The translations under genes were made by a program, and so were the position numbers. The notes below the pieces were generated by a model. That model saw only the letters and a program-made list of their open reading frames with translations. It was not told the DNA's origin and searched no databases. From Firm-04 sp045617625 (GTDB taxonomy: Bacteria; Bacillota; Clostridia; Oscillospirales; Ruminococcaceae): a DNA stretch of 64,000 nt. This document shows, piece after piece, positions 53,081-62,506 of this stretch (within the stretch, counting starts at the first letter, position 1; each line of letters begins with the position of its first letter). The stretch lies in contig JAZLJA010000052.1 in assembly GCA_045617625.1 (NCBI GenBank), positions 1-64,000 on the forward strand, in the 5' to 3' direction.

Positions 53081-53097
53081 CCACAAGGCTCTTGTGG
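53081..53097 (+). other. Small hairpin in the rpsL-rpsG spacer
   Basis: The 175-base spacer holds CCACAAG-GCT-CTTGTGG (7-bp stem) and, further on, an AT-rich tract with TATACT and TATAAT (53113-53125) that could be an internal promoter. In E. coli, S7 controls the str operon from the rpsL-rpsG spacer; no matching structure was recognised here. Confidence 0.35.
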
Positions 53098-53221
53098 ATT
53101 TGATAGATGGCATATACTATATAATAATAGTGGATGCTGCGTCTTTTCTGCATTGCCGAACACAGTTTCTCATAACTGTGAGTACCTGTGAATTCATTCT
53201 ATCATGAAGGAGGGAAGCGAG

Positions 53222-53692
53222 ATGCCAAGAAGAGGCAGTATCGCTAAGCGTGACGTTCTGGAAGATCCGATGTATCATTCCAAGCTCGTAACACGGCTTA
53301 TCAACAACATCATGCTTGACGGTAAGAAGGGCGTCGCACAGAAGATTGTTTACGACGCATTCGATATCGTCAAGGAAAAGACCGAGAGAGAACCTCTTGA
53401 GGTCTTTGAGCAGGCAATGGAAAACATCATGCCGCTCCTCGAAGTCAAAGCTCGCCGTATGGGCGGTGCAACCTATCAGGTTCCGATGGAGGTTCGTCCC
53501 GAACGCCGTCAGACTCTCGGCCTGCGCTGGATCACCAAGTATTCCAGACTGCGCTCTGAGAAAACCATGAAGGAACGCCTTGCAGGCGAAATCCTCGACG
53601 CTGTGAACGGCGTCGGCGGCGCTTGCAAAAAGCGTGAAGACACTCACAAGATGGCAGAAGCAAACAAGGCTTTTGCACATTACCGCTGGTAA
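53222..53692 (+). CDS. rpsG: Small ribosomal subunit protein S7
   Basis: Organises the 30S head and contacts tRNA at the E site. The 156-aa protein has MPRRGSIAKRDVLEDP, LMLDGKKG-type wording (NNIMLDGKKGVAQ), the RRMGGATYQVPMEV beta-hairpin, and the ending NKAFAHYRW. ATG 53222 is preferred over 53204 because GAAGGAGGGAAG lies between them. Located between rpsL and fusA. Confidence 0.97.
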   Translation: MPRRGSIAKRDVLEDPMYHSKLVTRLINNIMLDGKKGVAQKIVYDAFDIVKEKTEREPLEVFEQAMENIMPLLEVKARRMGGATYQVPMEVRPERRQTLGLRWITKYSRLRSEKTMKERLAGEILDAVNGVGGACKKREDTHKMAEANKAFAHYRW

Positions 53693-53790
53693 TTCTCTTG
53701 GCGCGTTTCTGCCGAGAATGCGGCGGAAATCATGTTGCGAAGCATAGGGCTTCGTAAATGCGGCCAGACGAATTTTTAGGAGGAAACCAA

Positions 53791-55875
53791 ATGCCAAGAG
53801 ATTGTTCCCTTGAAATGACCCGAAACATCGGCATTATGGCTCATATCGACGCCGGTAAAACCACCACCACCGAACGTATCCTGTATTACACCGGTATCAA
53901 CCACAAGATCGGTGATACCCATGAGGGTACTGCAACGATGGACTGGATGGCGCAGGAGCAGGAGCGTGGTATCACCATCACCTCTGCTGCAACCACCGCT
54001 TACTGGCAGGAGCATCGTATCAATATCATTGATACCCCCGGCCACGTTGACTTTACCGTCGAAGTTGAGCGTTCCCTGCGTGTTCTGGATGGTTCTGTTA
54101 CCGTTCTCTGCGCAAAGGGCGGCGTTGAGCCGCAGTCTGAAACCGTTTGGCGTCAGGCTGATAAATACCAAGTTCCGCGTATGGTCTATATCAACAAAAT
54201 GGATATCATGGGCGCGGATTTCTACCGCGTTGTGGACATGATGAAAGACCGCCTCAAGTGCAATGCTGTTCCGATCCAGATCCCGATCGGCGCTGAGACC
54301 TTCTTCAAAGGTCTTGTCGATCTGCTGGAGATGAAAGCATACATTTATCACGACGATCTGGGCAAGGAGATCACCGTTGAGGATATCCCCCACGAAGTTG
54401 CTGATAAGGCGGAAGAATACCATGCAAACCTCATCGAAGCCCTCGCTGAGCTGGATGAGGATCTCATGGAAAAGTACCTCAACGAAGAGGACTTCACCAT
54501 TGAGGAAATGAAGAAGGTCATCCGCAGAGCGACCATTGCAAACGAGATGGTTCCCGTTTGCTGCGGTACGTCTTATAAGAACAAGGGCGTTCAGAAGCTT
54601 CTGGATGCAGTTGTGGATTATATGCCTTCTCCGCTGGATGTCCCCGCAATCAAGGGTGTCAACCCTGACACTGATGAGGAAGAGGAGCGTCCTTCTTCCG
54701 ATGATGAGCCGTTTGCAGCTCTTGCATTCAAGATCGCAACCGACCCGTTCGTCGGCAAGCTGTGCTATTTCCGCGTCTATTCCGGTAAGGTTGACGCAGG
54801 TACGACTGTTCTCAATGCCTGCAAGAAGCAGCGTGAGCGTATGGGCCGTATCCTTCAGATGCACGCAAACCACAGAAAAGACCTCGATACCATCTATGCA
54901 GGTGATATCGCGGCTGTCATCGGTGTCAAGTACACCACCACAGGTGACACCCTCTGCGATGAAAACCATCCGATCATTCTGGAATCCATGGAATTCCCGG
55001 ATCCTGTTATCGACCTCGCAATCGAGCCGAAAACCAAGGCCGGTCAGGAAAAAATGGGTATCGCACTCTCCAAACTGGCTGAGGAAGACCCGACATTCCG
55101 TACATGGACAGACCACGAAACCGGTCAGACCATCATCGCAGGTATGGGCGAACTGCACCTTGAAATCATCGTTGACCGTTTGCTCCGCGAATTCAAGGTG
55201 GAAGCAAATGTCGGCGCACCGCAGGTTTCTTACAAGGAAACCATTCGCAAGAAGGTCGATACCGAGTACAAGCACAAGAAGCAGACGGGTGGTACCGGTC
55301 AGTTCGGTCATGTCAAGATCACCGTTGTACCGAATGAACCTGGTGCAGGCTATGAGTTTGTCAATGCAATCGTCGGCGGCGCAATTCCGAAGGAATATAT
55401 CCCCGCAGTCGATGCAGGTATCAAGAGCGCAATGGCAGCAGGTACTGTTGCAGGCTATCAGGTCGTCGATGTGAAAGTCACCCTTTGGGATGGTTCTTAT
55501 CACGAAGTCGACTCCTCTGAAATGGCATTCAAGATTGCAGGCTCTATGGCTTTCAAGCAGGCAATGCGTTCCGCAGACCCCGTTCTGCTCGAACCGCTCA
55601 TGAAGGTTTCCGTGTTCGTTCCGGAACAGTACATGGGCGATGTGTTCGGCGATCTGAACGGCAGACGCGGTCAGATTCAGGGTCAGGAAGTCCACAACGG
55701 CGTTTCGCAGATCGATGCACTCGTGCCGCTGAGCAACATGTTCGGCTACGCAAGTGACCTGCGTTCCCGCTCTCAGGGCCGCGGCAACTACACAATGGAG
55801 CCGCACAGCTTTGCTGAAGTTCCGAAGAGCATCGCAGACAAGATCAAGAGCGAACGCGGTCACGGCGAGGACTAA
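53791..55875 (+). CDS. fusA: Elongation factor G
   Basis: GTPase that drives translocation on the ribosome. The 694-aa protein has the G-domain motifs AHIDAGKTTTTERIL (P-loop), DTPGHVDF, and NKMD, then domains II-V with the domain IV signature TGGTGQFGHVKI. Its length matches EF-G1. Start 53791 follows a perfect AGGAGG. A large hairpin with a T-run separates it from tuf. Confidence 0.97.
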   Translation: MPRDCSLEMTRNIGIMAHIDAGKTTTTERILYYTGINHKIGDTHEGTATMDWMAQEQERGITITSAATTAYWQEHRINIIDTPGHVDFTVEVERSLRVLDGSVTVLCAKGGVEPQSETVWRQADKYQVPRMVYINKMDIMGADFYRVVDMMKDRLKCNAVPIQIPIGAETFFKGLVDLLEMKAYIYHDDLGKEITVEDIPHEVADKAEEYHANLIEALAELDEDLMEKYLNEEDFTIEEMKKVIRRATIANEMVPVCCGTSYKNKGVQKLLDAVVDYMPSPLDVPAIKGVNPDTDEEEERPSSDDEPFAALAFKIATDPFVGKLCYFRVYSGKVDAGTTVLNACKKQRERMGRILQMHANHRKDLDTIYAGDIAAVIGVKYTTTGDTLCDENHPIILESMEFPDPVIDLAIEPKTKAGQEKMGIALSKLAEEDPTFRTWTDHETGQTIIAGMGELHLEIIVDRLLREFKVEANVGAPQVSYKETIRKKVDTEYKHKKQTGGTGQFGHVKITVVPNEPGAGYEFVNAIVGGAIPKEYIPAVDAGIKSAMAAGTVAGYQVVDVKVTLWDGSYHEVDSSEMAFKIAGSMAFKQAMRSADPVLLEPLMKVSVFVPEQYMGDVFGDLNGRRGQIQGQEVHNGVSQIDALVPLSNMFGYASDLRSRSQGRGNYTMEPHSFAEVPKSIADKIKSERGHGED

Positions 55876-55900
55876 TCTCCGAACCATAATTCAAAATCCA

Positions 55901-55959
55901 CCGAAAATCGCATAACATCGTGATTTTTCATGATGTTTGCGATTTCTCGGAAATTTTTT
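55901..55959 (+). terminator. Terminator between fusA and tuf
   Basis: Long, partly mismatched hairpin (CCGAAAATCGCA..AACATC against GATGTT..TGCGATTTCTCGG) followed by AAATTTTTTC. tuf has its own promoter beyond it. Confidence 0.7.
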
Positions 55960-55969
55960 CAAAAAACAC

Positions 55970-55998
55970 TTGCTTTTTTTTCGGAAATCTGGTAAAAT
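55970..55998 (+). promoter_or_regulatory. Sigma-A promoter of tuf
   Basis: TTGCTT (55970-55975), 17-base spacer, TAAAAT (55993-55998). The leader is about 80 bases. Confidence 0.75.
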
Positions 55999-56082
55999 AT
56001 AGATGTCGGGTCTTTGTCGTCTTTGATAATGACCGAGAAAACTATATTTGCCGACAAATTTGATTCTAGGAGGATGATTCCA

Positions 56083-57285
56083 ATGGCAAAAGAACATTTC
56101 GAACGTACGAAACCCCATGTCAACATCGGTACTATCGGCCACGTTGACCACGGCAAGACCACCACTACTGCTGCGATCACTAAGTATCTGGCAATGAAGG
56201 GTCAGGCAAAGTTTGAGGACTATTCCATGATCGATAAGGCTCCTGAAGAGCGCGAACGTGGTATCACAATCAACACTGCTCACGTTGAGTATGAGACTGA
56301 CAACCGTCACTATGCTCACGTTGACTGCCCTGGTCACGCTGACTATATCAAGAACATGATCACCGGTGCTGCACAGATGGACGGTGCAATCCTGGTCGTT
56401 GCTGCTTCCGATGGCCCTATGGCTCAGACCAAAGAGCACATCCTGCTGGCTCGTCAGGTTGGCGTTCCTGCAATCGTTGTTTTCATGAACAAGACTGACC
56501 TCGTTGATGACGAGGAACTGCTCGAGCTGGTTGAAATGGATATCCGTGACACCCTGAGCAAGTATGAATTCCCCGGCGATGACATTCCGATCGTCAAGGG
56601 TTCTGCTTTCAAGGCTCTGGATTCCGCTTCCACTGATCCTTCTGATCCTGTCTATGCTTGCATTCAGGAACTGATGGATGCTGTTGACTCCTACATTCCT
56701 ACTCCTGACCGTAAGGCTGACCAGCCGTTCCTGATGCCTGTTGAGGACACCATGACCATTTCCGGCCGTGGTACTGTTGCAACCGGCCGTGTTGAGCGTG
56801 GTCAGGTTAAGGTTGGCGAGACCGTCGAAATCGTTGGTCTGAAGGAAGAAAAGGGCTCTACTGTTGTTACCGGTCTGGAAATGTTCCGCAAGACTCTGGA
56901 TTACGCAGAGGCTGGCGATAACATCGGCGCACTGCTCCGTGGTATCGCTCGTAAGGACATCGAAAGAGGACAGGTTCTCTGCAAGCCCGGTTCCATCCAG
57001 CCCCACACCAAGTTCAAGGGTCAGGTCTACGTTCTGAAGAAGGAAGAAGGCGGCCGTCATAAGCCTTTCTTCACCAACTACAGACCGCAGTTCTATTTCC
57101 GTACAACTGACGTTACCGGTATCATCACACTGCCCGATGGCGTTCAGATGTGCAACCCTGGCGACAACATCGAGATCGCTGTTGAGCTGATCACTCCGAT
57201 CGCTATCGAAAAGGGTCTCCGTTTCGCTATCCGTGAAGGCGGCAGAACTGTTGGTTCCGGCGTTGTTATTGATATCAACGAATAA
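56083..57285 (+). CDS. tuf: Elongation factor Tu
   Basis: GTPase that brings aminoacyl-tRNA to the ribosome. The 400-aa protein has GHVDHGKTTT (P-loop), DCPGHADY, and NKTD for guanine specificity, with the closing TVGSGVVIDINE. ATG 56083 is chosen because TAGGAGGATG lies just upstream and the family begins MAKEHFERTKPHVNIG. The codon choice is rich in T-ending forms such as GTT, GCT and CGT compared with neighbours, as expected for a very highly expressed gene. Confidence 0.98.
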   Translation: MAKEHFERTKPHVNIGTIGHVDHGKTTTTAAITKYLAMKGQAKFEDYSMIDKAPEERERGITINTAHVEYETDNRHYAHVDCPGHADYIKNMITGAAQMDGAILVVAASDGPMAQTKEHILLARQVGVPAIVVFMNKTDLVDDEELLELVEMDIRDTLSKYEFPGDDIPIVKGSAFKALDSASTDPSDPVYACIQELMDAVDSYIPTPDRKADQPFLMPVEDTMTISGRGTVATGRVERGQVKVGETVEIVGLKEEKGSTVVTGLEMFRKTLDYAEAGDNIGALLRGIARKDIERGQVLCKPGSIQPHTKFKGQVYVLKKEEGGRHKPFFTNYRPQFYFRTTDVTGIITLPDGVQMCNPGDNIEIAVELITPIAIEKGLRFAIREGGRTVGSGVVIDINE

Positions 57286-57297
57286 TTTTGTGCGTTC

Positions 57298-57334
57298 AAA
57301 ATCCGCTGTATCCTTTGGGTACAGCGGATTTTTT
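57298..57334 (+). terminator. Terminator of tuf
   Basis: Perfect 13-bp stem AAAATCCGCTGTA / TACAGCGGATTTT with a 9-base loop and T-run. Confidence 0.92.
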
Positions 57335-57366
57335 ATGCCCGATTTCTCAATACTTCCGGAACAAAA

Positions 57367-57398
57367 GAAACGGACGCCCGAAAATGGTCGTCCGTTTC
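57367..57398 (-). terminator. Terminator of the GNAT/LURP-one-like operon
   Basis: On the minus strand a 10-bp stem GAAACGGACG / CGTCCGTTTC followed by TTTTG. A second small hairpin (GGAGC-TTC-GCTCC) lies between it and the gene end. Confidence 0.75.
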
Positions 57399-57461
57399 AG
57401 TTTGTCGGATCAGCGTGGTGGAATCCTTTGGCGAGATTTGGAGCGAAGCTCCATTCCAAAA

Positions 57462-57956
57462 TTAAGACTGCGTGGCTGCCGATGCTGAACTGCTGTTATC
57501 GTTGCAGGCGTCAATAATCATCAGAATACTCAGCGCAAGCACGGGGTCAACACCGCTTTGAATGTCCAGCTCATATGAATCGCCGAACGTGAACCACTTT
57601 TTTGACACGGTGATGATGGTTTCACCGTTAGAGGTCACTGAATAATTATGCGAACAAAAATCACCCTGAATGACCCAGCCCTGTGGCATGACCAGATATT
57701 GCTGCTTGAGCAGAGTGAATTTCTTGATTACTTCCGCCGCCTCTTGCCCGTTACGGTCGATGAAATACCGCGGAAGCATTGACAGAACCTTTTGCCGCAC
57801 CATGCCGATTTCAAAACCGATTGCATCATATATGTGCAGCTTATCACCCCACGAGAAAACCTCACCCTGAACAGTGTAAACGGTGTTTGATTCTTCGTCC
57901 AGCACATTGAATTTGTCGGCAATGGAAAAGAATTTTTCCTTGATGTATAGTTTCAT
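57462..57956 (-). CDS. LURP-one-related (Tub_2-like) protein
   Basis: The 164-aa protein has the layout of bacterial LURP-one-related/YxjI proteins, which share a tubby/scramblase-like beta barrel around one hydrophobic helix. It shows MKLYIKEKFFSIADKFNV, VFSWGDKLHIYD, and repeated short strands, then a hydrophobic C-terminal helix (DPVLALSILMIIDAC, about 143-157). The biochemical function of this family is unknown. Start 57956 follows GAGGAGGA. It lies 11 bases after the GNAT gene in one operon. Confidence 0.68.
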   Translation of the reverse strand: MKLYIKEKFFSIADKFNVLDEESNTVYTVQGEVFSWGDKLHIYDAIGFEIGMVRQKVLSMLPRYFIDRNGQEAAEVIKKFTLLKQQYLVMPQGWVIQGDFCSHNYSVTSNGETIITVSKKWFTFGDSYELDIQSGVDPVLALSILMIIDACNDNSSSASAATQS

Positions 57957-57967
57957 GCTGTTCCTCC

Positions 57968-58402
57968 TCACAGCCATTGAATGAACGCTGTTTTGTCTTT
58001 TTTGTTATAGCCTGCACGTTCATAAAAGCGCAGGGTGCTTTCGAGCTTTGAACCTGTCAGCAGCATCATTTTGTAGCAGTTGCAGGATTTTGCAATGCCG
58101 CGTGCAAAATCGAGACAAGCAGTGGCGAGCCCTTTGCCGCGATGTGCTTCGTCGGTGATGACGTTTTCGATGAGCGCATAGGGCTGCTGATTGTGCGTCA
58201 GATTCGGCACGATCACACAGACACAGCTTGAAACGATGCAGTCGTTTTCCTCGCAAACGATGATGCGGTGATTCGGATCGGCAAGAATGTTTTCCCAAAT
58301 TTCAAGCACTTGCTCGGATTTTTGCGGAAAAGGATTGTCGTGCAGCTGCATATACAACCGCATCAGCCCATCGAAATCTTCGGCGATTGCTTCACGGATC
58401 AT
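57968..58402 (-). CDS. GNAT-family N-acetyltransferase
   Basis: The 144-aa protein has the GNAT fold: REAIAEDFDGLMRLY at the N-terminus, the acetyl-CoA-binding pyrophosphate loop in HRGKGLATACLDFA (about residues 85-98), and the closing RFYERAGYNKKDK. Substrate unknown (small amine or protein N-terminus). Start 58402 follows AAAGGAGGA. First gene of a two-gene minus-strand operon; its promoter lies in the neighbouring recombinase remnant. Confidence 0.82.
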   Translation of the reverse strand: MIREAIAEDFDGLMRLYMQLHDNPFPQKSEQVLEIWENILADPNHRIIVCEENDCIVSSCVCVIVPNLTHNQQPYALIENVITDEAHRGKGLATACLDFARGIAKSCNCYKMMLLTGSKLESTLRFYERAGYNKKDKTAFIQWL

Positions 58403-58431
58403 CAGAAGTCCTCCTTTGCTGTTTGACATAC

Positions 58432-58460
58432 ATTATAACATATTATCGTAAGAATTGCAA
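58432..58460 (-). promoter_or_regulatory. Sigma-A promoter of the GNAT operon
   Basis: Minus strand TTGCAA (58460-58455), 17-base spacer, TATAAT (58437-58432). Confidence 0.78.
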
Positions 58461-58760
58461 TGGGAGATGCAGAAAATAGTGACCGTATTGCTGCATGGAT
58501 GCAAAAATGGCTGTCGGCATTGCCGACTTATAACATATAGATGTATGCCTGAACATATGAGGATGGATTTTTGGCAGACCATTCTGTTCGGGAAATCTGT
58601 TGAGCCGGCGGTCGCCAGCATTGGTTTTACAGCCGTCCTGGATATGGGAATCGGATTCACGCATCACAAAGCATCGGCAGATGTGAATTCGATTGCTCTC
58701 AAAGTCGATGTTATCCCATGTCAATGCGCAGAATCATTTGTTTTCATAACGAGTGTTTAT
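58443..58760 (-). pseudogene. Tyrosine recombinase (integrase) remnant
   Basis: On the minus strand a fragment reads LTWDNIDFESNRIHI, the usual LTWDDIDF block of phage/ICE integrases, and later LPKIHPHMFRHTSI, the H-x-x-R catalytic block. After that the frame is scrambled; the C-terminal GH...Y segment can be seen only as QQYGH followed by unrelated residues, and the N-terminal arm and core-binding domains are missing. Only about 100 codons remain, with frame damage. It is dead, but marks past integration next to the direct repeat at 58782-58820. Confidence 0.65.
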
Positions 58761-58781
58761 TCATTCATGCGTATATCAGAA

Positions 58782-58820
58782 TTTACATTTTGTTTACCTC
58801 TCGCTGAATACTTGATGCAT
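58782..58820. repeat. 39-bp direct repeat, left copy
   Basis: TTTACATTTTGTTTAC, then CTCT, then CGCTGAATACTTGATGCAT. It matches the right copy (62473-62511) at 35 of 39 positions, differing only in the 4-base centre. It sits between the dead integrase and the lipoprotein promoter. Confidence 0.85.
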
Positions 58821-58849
58821 CGGCTTTTGTTACAATCAAAGCAGAAGAT

Positions 58850-58878
58850 TTGATTATCATTCCAATTTATGGTATAAT
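58850..58878 (+). promoter_or_regulatory. Sigma-A promoter of the lipoprotein/two-component operon
   Basis: TTGATT (58850-58855), 17-base spacer, TATAAT (58873-58878); transcription would begin very close to the start codon at 58899. Confidence 0.8.
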
Positions 58879-58898
58879 GATGCAAAGGAGAAGACACC

Positions 58899-60437
58899 AT
58901 GAAATACAGACAGATTCTTGCCGCTGCGATGGCATCTGTGCTATTCACAGGATGCGCGGAGAACCCCGATTCTGATATCGTTGTGCATAAGAACATGGAA
59001 AATCTCATCAGCGAGGCACAGCGGACCGATGTCAGTAAGGCTGAGGTCGAGGATTTGCAGAAGTTTGATCACTATGAAGCGGATTTTTCTGATGAAAGTC
59101 TGCACGTTAATGTTCATGCAGATGCCGATGTGGATATTCCGCAGACGGACAAACTCTCGGTTTTCCGCGTGAAGCAGCATATATTCACGAATGCGGATAT
59201 TGAACCGTTTCGTCAGGCATTCTTCGGGGATGCTGAAATTTATGACGGGATTCTCATGTCGCAGGAAACGAAATCTGATCTGGAACCGCAGATCGCGGAT
59301 TGCCGCACACGGCTGGATGAGGCAGCCGGCCGCGAAACGCATAGCAAGGATGAGGAAACGACACGACAGCAGATGATACAGGAATACCAAAAGGAATTGG
59401 ATGCTTTGCAGACGAGATATGAAGCCGCAGCCTTTGAGACCGCGCTTGTCCCCTCGGACGGCAAGCTGCAAAATGTCGCGGAAAAACTTGCATCCGGCGA
59501 AAATCAGACATACTGGAAATGGCTGTCCGAGCTTGAATCCGAGGAGGTTGTCGAAATGCGCACTGCCGACAATCATGCCTCGCTCTATGTCTCAAACAAT
59601 CCCGATCGCGGCAACTGTCTCAAATATTCAGCATCGCCGGTCGGAACAGAGTTTATGACGATTCTTGGCGATGTGCATAATCTTAACAATGCGAAAACAC
59701 AAATCGGCTCGGAGCTGCCGCTGCTGGACGGCGGCATTGATTCGTCAACCAAGCTCACGCCGATCCCGAATGACAGTGCCGAGCTTTCGCAGATGGATGC
59801 ACAGAAGCAGGCAGAGGACTTTCTGCAAAAGGTCGGGCTTGGGGATTTTGCGTTCAGTGAGGGCGGAAAGTATCAGGTCTATCTCGATCTTCGCTCAAAG
59901 GACGGAAATGCGTATAAACAGACCTGTTATGTGCTGCACTATTACCGCTGCTTTGACGGTGTCATGCTCGATCAGGCAAGCGGTATGAAATCCGCTGACA
60001 GTTGGGAGGGCGACAGCTACCGCAAACAGGAATGGGGCGGCGAATCCGTCGAATTTATGATCAATGATGTCGGTATCGTCTGGTTCAGCTGGAATGCACC
60101 GCTCGATATCATGGAAACTGTGGTCGATCATGCTGCATTGCAACCGTTTGAAACGATCCGCGAAACCTTTGAAAAGATGATGCCGATGACCGGCGCAAAC
60201 CAGTTTCCGGAGGAGATCGGTTCGGAGATCAGCATTGACCGCGTAACGCTCTCTTACAGCCGCATCAGTGAAAAAAACAGCTTCGATACGGGACTTATCG
60301 TACCGGTCTGGGGTTTTCGCGGCATACGGAAAGAATTTCTTGTTTCTGAGGGATATGCTCTTAATCCAAGGTATTTCACGCAAATGGCGATCAACGCGAT
60401 CGACGGCTCGGTGATTGATTCTGCGCTCGGATACTGA
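58899..60437 (+). CDS. Lipoprotein co-encoded with a two-component system (DUF6034-like, tentative)
   Basis: The 512-aa protein has a lipoprotein signal (MKYRQILAAAMASVLFTGCA) with the lipobox cysteine C19, so it is tethered on the outer face of the membrane. The mature part is acidic, with a probable coiled coil (about 130-180, RLDEAAGRETHSKDEETTRQ) and a mixed alpha/beta C-terminal half. It resembles lipoproteins annotated DUF6034 in clostridia; I cannot verify that here. It precedes a response regulator and histidine kinase by 12 bases, so a sensory or regulatory role towards the kinase is likely, like YycH/YycI in concept. Ribosome site AAAGGAGA. Confidence 0.6.
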   Translation: MKYRQILAAAMASVLFTGCAENPDSDIVVHKNMENLISEAQRTDVSKAEVEDLQKFDHYEADFSDESLHVNVHADADVDIPQTDKLSVFRVKQHIFTNADIEPFRQAFFGDAEIYDGILMSQETKSDLEPQIADCRTRLDEAAGRETHSKDEETTRQQMIQEYQKELDALQTRYEAAAFETALVPSDGKLQNVAEKLASGENQTYWKWLSELESEEVVEMRTADNHASLYVSNNPDRGNCLKYSASPVGTEFMTILGDVHNLNNAKTQIGSELPLLDGGIDSSTKLTPIPNDSAELSQMDAQKQAEDFLQKVGLGDFAFSEGGKYQVYLDLRSKDGNAYKQTCYVLHYYRCFDGVMLDQASGMKSADSWEGDSYRKQEWGGESVEFMINDVGIVWFSWNAPLDIMETVVDHAALQPFETIRETFEKMMPMTGANQFPEEIGSEISIDRVTLSYSRISEKNSFDTGLIVPVWGFRGIRKEFLVSEGYALNPRYFTQMAINAIDGSVIDSALGY

Positions 60438-60449
60438 TAAGGAGAATAT

Positions 60450-61133
60450 ATGCACAAACGAATTTTGATCGCGGAGGATGATACCGCGATCGCACGGCTG
60501 ATCGCAATGAATCTGAAAGCGGCAGGCATGGAGCCTGTCATCTTTCCGGACGGCGAGGCGGCAGCACAGTCGCTCCCTGCCGATCATCGCTACGATCTGG
60601 CACTTCTTGATATCATGATGCCGAAAAAAGACGGATTTGCGCTGTTTCGGGATATCAAGCCTTATGGCATCCCGGTGATCTTCCTGACGGCAAAGGATGA
60701 TCTTGATTCCAAGATCACAGGCTTGCAGGACGGCGCGGAGGATTATATCGTCAAGCCGTTTGAGATGCTCGAATTGCTTGTACGCATGGAAAAAGTCATG
60801 AACCGCACACAAAAGCCCTCTGATACACTTGAGATCGGAGGGCTTACGGTGCGTCTGAACGAACACCGTGTTCTGTACGGCAAAACGGAAATTCCGCTGA
60901 AACCGATGGAATTTGAATTGCTTGTTGTGCTGATCCGTCATAAAAACACGGCAATTTCGCGTGAAGAACTGCTCTCGATGGTCTGGGGCGTGAATTATCT
61001 CGGCGAAACGCGCACGGTCGATGTGCATATCGGACAGCTTCGCAAAAAACTCGGACTGCAAACGGCAAACGCTCCGCATCTTGCGATCGTGACCGTTCCG
61101 AAAGTCGGTTATCGTCTGGAGGAATTATCATGA
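60450..61133 (+). CDS. OmpR-family response regulator
   Basis: The 227-aa protein has a receiver domain with acidic pocket E9-D10-D11, phosphoacceptor D54 (LALLDIMMP), T80 and K102 (YIVKPF), and a C-terminal winged-helix DNA-binding domain (about 128-227, ending TVPKVGYRLEEL). It is phosphorylated by the kinase that overlaps it by 4 bases. Probable targets are this operon and the export genes downstream. Confidence 0.93.
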   Translation: MHKRILIAEDDTAIARLIAMNLKAAGMEPVIFPDGEAAAQSLPADHRYDLALLDIMMPKKDGFALFRDIKPYGIPVIFLTAKDDLDSKITGLQDGAEDYIVKPFEMLELLVRMEKVMNRTQKPSDTLEIGGLTVRLNEHRVLYGKTEIPLKPMEFELLVVLIRHKNTAISREELLSMVWGVNYLGETRTVDVHIGQLRKKLGLQTANAPHLAIVTVPKVGYRLEELS

Positions 61134-62506
61134 AGATGAAGCTGCGTACACGGATCACGGCGATCGCAGCACTCATCATTCTGCTTGTGACGGCGATCAG
61201 CGATGGTGTGATCTGGATGATCTGCCGCAGTGTTCTGATGCATGAAGCCGAACAGACAGCCCTTCGGCAAATGACCGAACTGCAATCCGATCTGGAACGG
61301 CAGCAGATGCGATACGGCTTAAGAACCATGAGTGATCCGGAACTGTCATTCTTTTTCAAACGCCGCGGTGACGAATATGTGATCTGTATGCGCGGTGATA
61401 AAATACTGTATAATCAGACTGTTCTGACGGAAACCGACCTTGCAGAAATCAAGGAGCATTCTGTCAGATATTTAGAAATTGCAGGCAGACCGATTCTGAT
61501 TATATATGCGAAACAAGCAGCCGGCTCAATTATTTTAGGGCTCTGTCAGATAACCGATCTTTCTCCCGTGATGCGCCGTCAGCGGCTGCTTGCGCTCGGA
61601 ATGCTCGGTGTGCTGCTCATTGTCTGCATACCGGCTATGATTGTGCTGTATCTGCTGATGCGCCGAACAATGAAGCCGCTTGGAATACTATCAGACAGTG
61701 CAAAACAGATCGCGGCAGGTGCTTATGAAGAACGTGCCGCAATTTCAGGCAGCGATGAGATCGGGCTGCTGGCGGAGGACTTCAACAAAATGGCGGATGC
61801 CGTACAGGAGAAAATTGCAGTGCTTACGGATTCTGAGCAGCGGAAAACGATGTTCATGGCGGATTTTTCGCATGAATTGAAAACGCCGCTGACTGCGATT
61901 TCGGGTTTTGCGCAGACGCTCCGAACCGTGAAGCTCTCGGAGGATGAACAGGAAGAAGCACTTAGTTATATCTATTCAGAGAGCAAGCGTCTTGACCGCC
62001 TTTCCAAGAAAATGATGCGGATGATGCAGCTTGACCGCACCGAATCGCTGCAAATGAAAGAGATCGGCTGCAAAGAATTGCTGGATGCCGTTGCCGAAAC
62101 GTGCAGACCGCTTGCAGAAAAGCAGAATATTTGGCTGCAAATCGGACAATGCAGCGGTATCATACACGGCGATTTTGATTTGCTCCATGATGCGCTCTGC
62201 AACCTGACAGAAAATGCTTTCAAAGCAAGTACAGCAGGACAAACCGTTACGCTCAGCGCAGAAAACGGCTGTATCACCGTGCAGGATGAGGGCTGCGGAA
62301 TTCCGCAGGAGGAAATCAAAAACCTGACTGAACCGTTTTACATGGTCGATAAATCCAGAAGCCGAAGCGCAGGCGGTGCGGGGCTCGGACTTTCGATTGT
62401 AAAGCAAATCATTCAGCTTCACGGTGCAGAAATGGAGATACAAAGCGAACCTGACATCGGAACGGCAGTCATTTTACATTTTGTTTACACGCCGCTGAAT
62501 ACTTGA
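61130..62506 (+). CDS. Sensor histidine kinase
   Basis: The 458-aa membrane kinase has two membrane helices (about 8-32 and 160-182), a small extracellular sensor of about 125 residues, HAMP (about 183-235), the HisKA block FSHELKTPLTAISGF with H248, and the ATP-binding motifs NLTENAFKAS (N box), DEGCGIP (G1) and GGAGLGLSI (G2). It overlaps the regulator gene by an ATGA. The last codons and stop lie inside a 39-bp sequence repeated at 58782-58820, so the C-terminal LHFVYTPLNT is unusual compared with typical kinase ends. Confidence 0.93.
   Translation: MKMKLRTRITAIAALIILLVTAISDGVIWMICRSVLMHEAEQTALRQMTELQSDLERQQMRYGLRTMSDPELSFFFKRRGDEYVICMRGDKILYNQTVLTETDLAEIKEHSVRYLEIAGRPILIIYAKQAAGSIILGLCQITDLSPVMRRQRLLALGMLGVLLIVCIPAMIVLYLLMRRTMKPLGILSDSAKQIAAGAYEERAAISGSDEIGLLAEDFNKMADAVQEKIAVLTDSEQRKTMFMADFSHELKTPLTAISGFAQTLRTVKLSEDEQEEALSYIYSESKRLDRLSKKMMRMMQLDRTESLQMKEIGCKELLDAVAETCRPLAEKQNIWLQIGQCSGIIHGDFDLLHDALCNLTENAFKASTAGQTVTLSAENGCITVQDEGCGIPQEEIKNLTEPFYMVDKSRSRSAGGAGLGLSIVKQIIQLHGAEMEIQSEPDIGTAVILHFVYTPLNT

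Noticed and set aside
53776..55887. A 703-codon open frame on the minus strand opposite fusA
   Set aside because: It is a mirror of a strongly conserved gene; no ribosome site, and its residues (many Cys, His, Leu) match no family. Long antisense frames are common in GC-balanced, codon-biased genes.
58455..58853. A 132-codon plus-strand frame opposite the integrase remnant
   Set aside because: No ribosome site, ends in the direct repeat, and the minus-strand integrase motifs explain the DNA better.
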